Shown: positions 59,071 to 64,000 of the stretch, one piece after another
Position numbering within the stretch: position 1 is the stretch's first letter
How the letters are laid out: each line of letters begins with the position of its first letter
Assembly (NCBI GenBank): GCA_028564705.1
Contig: JAPXFQ010002750.1
Span: 62,001-126,000, forward strand
Length of the DNA stretch: 64,000 nt
DNA from: Apricaphanius iberus
Taxonomy: Eukaryota > Chordata > Actinopteri > Cyprinodontiformes > Aphaniidae
Reading direction: 5' to 3'
Notes under the pieces: generated by a model
The model's database searches: none
What the model saw: only the letters and a program-made list of their open reading frames with translations
What the model was told of the DNA's origin: nothing
Program-made: the position numbers and the translations under genes

Positions 59071-59480
59071 CTCCAGTTTGTGGTCATTAAAATGTAGAAA
59101 ATTTGAGTCAATCCTAACGTTTCATCTCTAAGAAGAGCGATTATGTAATAAAATGATGTTAGTGCAGGTGCTCAGAAAGTAGAGTCACTTTTCTGAGTTC
59201 AAGTCCATCCTCCAAAATTATTACGTTCACCCAACATGTTTATTTTTAGTTCACTCAACAAAATTCTTTGTTGCTAAATGAAACCAATTCAGTTGGATGG
59301 AAATGATTTACATAATTGTATTATGTTCCCCCAACAAGTAAAGCTGGCAGTCATCGCCATACAAATGAAATGAGATTCCGTGTTTAAAGAATTCCTGCCT
59401 AGGGCAGGAGGCATAATGAAAATGCTAGCGGCCCCTAGAATAGATCCCTGTGGTACTCCTCATGGCACGGACCCAAAACT
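59071..59480. repeat. Unclassified interspersed repeat pieces
   Basis: It includes 'gttcacccaacatg..ctcaacaaaattctttgttg' (59,225-59,275) and a LINE-related piece, 'gctggcagtcatcgccata' with 'gatccctgtggtactcctca' (59,344-59,462), common in fish introns. Ends unclear. Confidence 0.4.
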
Positions 59481-59607
59481 GCCCCCACCAATCCTCATTA
59501 AACTTCCTACATATGAAGAAGTTAAAATATTGACATGACAAACCTTCCAGGATGCCTGTTTCCAGGGACCCTGCAGCTCTAACTGTCTCCTTCTGTGTCC
59601 AGAGAAG

Positions 59608-60331
59608 ATGTTCGCAGCTGAAACCAAAGCCATCGTCAAGTCGCTGGGAGCTGAGAATTTCATTCCAAATAAGGATCTAAACAAAACCCTGGACCTGCTC
59701 ACTGTAGTCAGAATCAAGCAGGGCATGTTATGGACAGCTCCCAAGTACAAGGTGCTGGAATCCACCTTACCTGAGCTGATGGGGGTGGAGGAGTTCTCAC
59801 CAGGTGAGCAATTTGAAGCAATCTTAAACACAGAGATAAGAACTTAATGTTTTATTGAGGTTATTGATTCTTGGCAGACGTTGAGGAGAAGGTCTTGGTG
59901 AAGGATTTCAAGACATTATTAAAAACTGGTGGGACATGCAAACTAGATGGAGGACATAAAGCCGTCGCTGAAGCTGCGATCTCTGTGAACGTTGACGTTG
60001 TGGACGCCCTGGTTCAGCCTGTCAGCATTAAGAGAAAGAAAGTCAACCTTAAAGCTGTGAGGAAGGAGTTCAGCAGCAGGTACTGCATGTTTTTCCTCAG
60101 TTCTATGATGCGGTGGGTCAGAACAGGTTCTGTTTTCTGATGCTGATGTCTTCCTTTCTCAGGATGATTACAAAAGATACACTAAAGCTGCTGAAAGTGA
60201 AGAAAAAGGACAAACTGGCGTTTGTTTTTGAGACGGCGTACAACACCGAGCCTGTGACGATGACCAGGAAGGGCAACCAGAAAGGATGCATCTCAGGATC
60301 GTACCAGAACATGGTGAATGTGGATGTTTCG
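59608..60331 (+). CDS. Gasdermin-family protein gene 2, pore-forming-domain exons only
   Basis: The exons are 59,608-59,803 (exon starts 59,603), 59,878-60,079 and 60,163-60,331. The last two are 202 and 169 nt, the same as in gene 1, with identical phases, and encode 189 residues without a stop. Shared features are [16 protein letters not shown] at the start, the PKYKVLESTLPELM block, [11 protein letters not shown], and KKKDKLAFVFETAYNTEPVT near the end. The protein belongs to the gasdermin pore-forming domain. A donor (gtgagt) follows at 60,332, implying further exons. None of the five to seven exons for the rest of the pore domain, linker and inhibitory domain is visible up to 62,040, nor in the pyrimidine tract beyond. 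The gene either continues past the window or is truncated. Tandem paralog of gene 1, about 14-15 kb apart. Confidence 0.8.
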
Positions 60332-62063
60332 GTGAGTGGACCTCAAAGAGTCAGAAATGCTGAAAGAACATCTGAAGATCTGCTCACTGAGGCTAAGGGA
60401 GGATTTTAACAATAAAACAATTTATGGCTCCATCTTTTTGAAAGAAACTAATAACCAAATATTCAGTAACTTATAAAGGAATGAATCAGATATTGTGGAA
60501 CGGTATAATCCCATGCACACATTGGATTAAACACAAACAACTTTACTGCCAAAACATTTTGTCAATAAATCCAGTCTATCCTACAAGCATACAAATTAAA
60601 CTACTAAACTTATCTGAGAAAATGGATAATGTGTCAGTGGAACAATTAAACATCAGGAAATCACAAGAATGTTTACGGCTCAACAGGAGGCTGCTCGGGT
60701 TAGCTTCTCCACCGGGAGGAAACTTAAGGCCTAGCTGTGATAAGTTTAAATAAAAAAACACACATAGTTCAACAGTGGTGGTGCTACAATTAGCTCCTCA
60801 ATGAGGATGGGTCAAAGGTTAGCTCCAGGAGTTCAAACAAAGGGTGTGTGTCTAGTTTTACGTTGTCGTCGAAATCCCCAAAAACTTTGGGTGCCAGACT
60901 GTCGTCGGGGAAACATTTTAAATAGAGGTGAGAGAGATTCCTTCATTTTCTTGGAGGTTTATTTTTAGTTGAGTTGATCAAACAAAAGGAGGTACAGAGT
61001 TTCACAGTGTCCCCAGGATCCGTGTAAAGCTGACCTGCCGTCCCCCAACTGCTTAAGCATTTTAAAGATTTCAGCAACCTTGTTCTAATCTCTTTCTATC
61101 TGTAAATACGTTTACCTGGTGAAGTTTCCAGACTCTCAGGCATCCTGGTCAGATAGGAAAGGTCCTAATCTAAAGAGAGTCAGCACAATCCATTGCGCCG
61201 AGGGTTGTTTCCATGGAAACACTAGACGTAGGGATTCGATTATCAGTTAATTTGACCTAACCTAATATTATACAGTGTCACACAATCAGACTATCACTAT
61301 ATCATGAAGAAATGGCACACAGTTCTATCAGTACGTAAGAATACACAGAAAAGATCATTGTTAATATAAATTTCTCAATATAACTTCTCAATTTAAAATT
61401 TTCCATAACAAGGTCATCAGCTAACAACAGAGCACATTTTTAACAACAGTATTAGCTCTGGATACAACCAGTTTAAAACAAACAGTAAATTCAGTATTTC
61501 ACAAAACATGCGATCAGCAGCAACAGTGAACAAACAGCAGGTTCAGTGTTCAGTACAAAACAAACCAACTCTATGAAACCATATCTAAATGTATCTAACT
61601 TATCTCTGCCCAGACGCATAAAGAGGAGGATAGAATGAACAGATTTGATCCGATTCTTATTCTGATCGGTGACAGTAGCGATCAATAGTTACGATTAATG
61701 GCAAAGGCTGGCACTCATAGCACGGTTCTGTTATGACTGCAGTATGCCAACCAGTCAAGGCAGCGAACCGACTTCAGAGATGGCCCCTTAAAGAACGGCC
61801 TTGGAGCTGTTCAGCTTAGACTTTGAAGGTTTAAAGGAGTTCTTTCCCTGGTCCAGAAGGTTGGAGAAAAAGAGGGTCTTCACTAGCAGTTCATGTTTCT
61901 GTTCAGAGTCAAATTCACCCAAGAAAGATGATTTAAAATGGCTGCCACTCGTCCTTTAAAGCCTTTGTGCTTTCATCACTGGGCGTGGTCCAATGGGAAT
62001 GCATTGGTAGCACGTTAAGGATGCTGGGAAATGCAGTCTGTTCAGTTGGTTTGTGAAAACTAT
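60332..62063. other. Downstream of gasdermin gene 2 exon 4, no further exon seen
   Basis: I looked for the exon 5 equivalent (gene 1: [17 protein letters not shown]) and later exons and did not find them. 61,117-61,370 is a diverged copy of the repeat that flanks the 31,338-34,141 retroposon. Small frames (60,481-60,753; 61,491-61,685) lack motifs. Confidence 0.5.
61117..61370 (+). repeat. Uninterrupted copy of the repeat at 31,286-31,337 / 34,142-34,330
   Basis: 'ccagactctcaggcatc', then 'gagggttgtttccatgg', then 'tttgacctaacctaatat' and 'cagtgtcacacaatcagac' occur in the same order without the 2.8-kb retroposon. It thus serves as an empty-site comparison. Confidence 0.7.
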
Positions 62064-62064
62064 A

Positions 62065-64000
62065 CTTCCTTCCTTCCTTCCTCCATGCTTCCTTCCTTCC
62101 TTCCTCCCTCCCTCCCTCCTTCCTCCCTCGTTCCTTATTTCCTTCCTTCCTTCCTCGTCCTTCCTTCCTTCCTCTTCCTCCCTCGTTCCTTATTTCCTTC
62201 CTTCCTCCCTCCCTCCCTCCTTCCTCCCTCGTTCCTTATTTCCTTCCTTCCTTCCTTCCTTCCTTCCTTCCTCTTCCTTCCTTCCTTCCTTCCTTCCTTC
62301 CTTCCTCTTCCTTCCTTCCTTCCTTCCTTCCTCCTTCCTCTTCCTTCCTTCCTTCCTTCCTCTTCCTTCCTTCCTTCCTCTTCCTTCCTTCCTTCCTTCC
62401 CTCCTTCCCTTCCCTCCTTCCTTCCTTCCTTCCTTCCTCCATCCTTCCCTCCTTCCTTCCTTCCTTCCTTCCTCTTCCTTCCTTCCTTCCTTCCTTCCTT
62501 CCTTCCTTCCTTCCTCTTCCTTTCCTTCCTTCCCTTCCTTCCCTTCCCTTCCTTCCTTCCTTCCTCTTTTCCTTCCTTCCTTTTTGTCCTTCCTTCCTTC
62601 TTTCCTTCCTTCCTTCTTTCCTTCCTTCCTTCCTTCCTTCCTTTTTTCATTCCTTCCTCCCTTCCTTCCTTCCTCCCTTTTTTCCTTCTTTCCTTCCTTT
62701 TTTCCTTCCTTCCTTCCTTCCTTCCTTCTTCCTTGCATCTTCCTTCCTTCCTTCTTTCCTTCCTTCCTTCCTCCCTCTTACTTCCTCCCTTCCTCCTCTT
62801 CCCTTCCATCCTTCCTTCCTTCCTTCCTCTTCCTTCCATACTTCCTTCCTTCCTTCCTTCCTTCCTTCCTTCCTTCCTCTTCCCTCCTTCCTTCCTTCCT
62901 TCCTTCCTTCCTCCATCCTTCCCTCCTTCCTTCCTTCCTTCCTTCCTCCATCCCTCCATCCTTCCTTCCTTCCTATCCTTCCCTTCCTTCCTCTTCCTTC
63001 CCTTCCTTCCCTTCTTCTTTCCTTCCTTTCCCTTCCTCTTTCTTCCTTCCTTTGGCCTTCCTCACTTCCTGCTTCCTTCCTTCCCTGTCTTCCTGCTTTC
63101 CTCTTCCCTTCCTTCCTTCTTCCTTCGACTCTTGCCCTCCCTTCCTTCGCTTCACTGTCCTTCCTCCCATCCTTCCCTCCTTCCTTCGCTTCCTTCGCGT
63201 TCTCTTCCTTCCTTCCGGGTGTCCTTCCTTCCTTCGCATCGCGTCTTCAGCTTCAGCTTCCTGTCCTTCCTCTTCCTTCCTTCCGTTGGCTGTCCTTCCT
63301 CGCTTCCTTCCTCCATTCCTCCTTCCCTCATCTTCCCTCACCTTCCCTCCATTCCATCCTTCCTCCAGTCCACTTCTCCCGTTCCTTCCTCCATCCATTT
63401 CCCTGCACTTCCTGTCCTTGCTTCCATCTTCCCTTCCCTCCATGCCTCCCATCCTATCTCCCTTTACCTCTACCTTCCCTTCCTTCCTTCCTTCGTCTTC
63501 CTTCCTGCGTGCCTTCCTCATCCTTCTGCCTCCGATTCTTCTTCTTCCGTCTGCCTTCCTCCTTCCTTCCTCTTCCCTCCTTCCTTCGCTTCCTTCCTTC
63601 CGCACCGCTCCCTACTCCCGCGTTCCTTATTTCCCTTACCTTTCCCTCCTGTCCTTCGCTGTCCTTCCTTCCTTCACTTCCTTCTGTCCTTCCTTCCTTG
63701 CCTTCCTTCCTTCCTTCCTTCCTTCCTCTTCTTTCTATTCCTTCCTGTCCTTCCTTCCTTTCCTCTTCCTTCCTTCCTTCCCTTCCTTCCTACCACTCCT
63801 TCCCTCCGTTCCTTCCTTTCCTCCCTTCCTCTTCCTTCCATTCCTGTCCTTTCCCTGTTCCTCCCGCAGTCCTCTTCCCGTCACTTCCTCACTTCCTCTA
63901 CCTTCCCTTTCCTTCCTTCCGATCTTCCCTCCCTCCTTCCATTCACTTCCTTCCTTCCTTCCATCCTTCCTTCATTCCTTCCTTCCTATCCTTCCTCTCT
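62065..64000. repeat. (CCTT)n polypyrimidine microsatellite tract, runs off the window end
   Basis: It is almost pure C/T on the plus strand from 62,065 to about 63,000 (tetranucleotide cctt with ccctt, cctc and ctttt variants). It then becomes more degenerate, with scattered G and A, to 64,000. Minus-strand frames rich in Lys-Glu-Gly-Arg (62,135-62,959; 62,973-63,605) are products of the repeat, not genes. The increased noise after 63,000 may be real divergence or sequencing error typical of long homopurine tracts. Confidence 0.95.

Noticed and set aside
62135..63605. Long minus-strand frames of 274 and 210 codons
   Set aside because: They are Lys/Glu/Gly/Arg repeats produced by the (CCTT)n tract; overlapping frames are equally open, and there is no domain.

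Overview
The window is vertebrate nuclear DNA, almost certainly from a teleost fish. The evidence is spliced genes with GT..AG introns (one of only 67 nt), a gasdermin pair with teleost-type exon structure, and a load of interspersed repeats typical of fish: L2/CR1-type LINEs, hAT elements, a tRNA-derived SINE, MITEs and large micro/minisatellites. The species cannot be named from the sequence alone. Most of the 64 kb is repeat-derived, and only three host gene models are supported.

Layout. 1-3.38 kb: AT-rich DNA with no recognised gene. 3.38-7.04 kb: a 5'-truncated LINE with a 772-codon endonuclease/reverse-transcriptase ORF and its repeated 3' tail, then an antisense fragment of a related LINE. 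7.49-10.85 kb: two copies of a GC-rich, poly(A)-tailed retroposon family that shows no reverse transcriptase. 11-14 kb: a LINE ORF1 relic and a diverged tandem triplication. 14.99-15.8 kb (minus): a small two-exon gene for a two-helix membrane protein (APOL-like at best). 15.97-22.03 kb: a nest of a SINE, L2 LINE pieces and a complete hAT transposon (17,976-20,740). The hAT has 15-bp TIRs, a perfect 8-bp target duplication and an apparently intact one-intron transposase gene, and it sits inside an older LINE.

25.0-40.7 kb: a tandem segmental duplication (copy 1 about 25,557-30,315; copy 2 about 30,316-40,690). Each copy carries a 22-bp minisatellite, about 2.2 kb in the first and 4.3 kb in the second. 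The duplication breakpoints involve an element with long inverted repeats. Copy 2 also holds a 2.8-kb GC-rich retroposon with a 25-nt poly(A) tail and a 15-bp target-site duplication. A CpG-rich MITE follows (40,746-41,321).

42.7-60.4 kb: two tandem gasdermin-family genes on the plus strand. The first is complete (one 5'UTR exon and ten coding exons, 432 codons in my splice model, poly(A) signal at 49,756). Its short interdomain linker contains Leu-Ser-His-Asp before Ala, a candidate inflammatory-caspase site. In the second only the 5'UTR exon and the first three coding exons (pore-forming domain) are visible before the window becomes repeats. The genes are separated by a 13-bp minisatellite and several DNA transposons. 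62.06 kb to the end is a large (CCTT)n-type polypyrimidine tract.

The host genes point to innate immunity and membrane permeabilisation: gasdermin N-domains form pores after a protease releases the C-terminal inhibitory domain. The rest is a record of repeated retroposition, transposition and tandem-array expansion.
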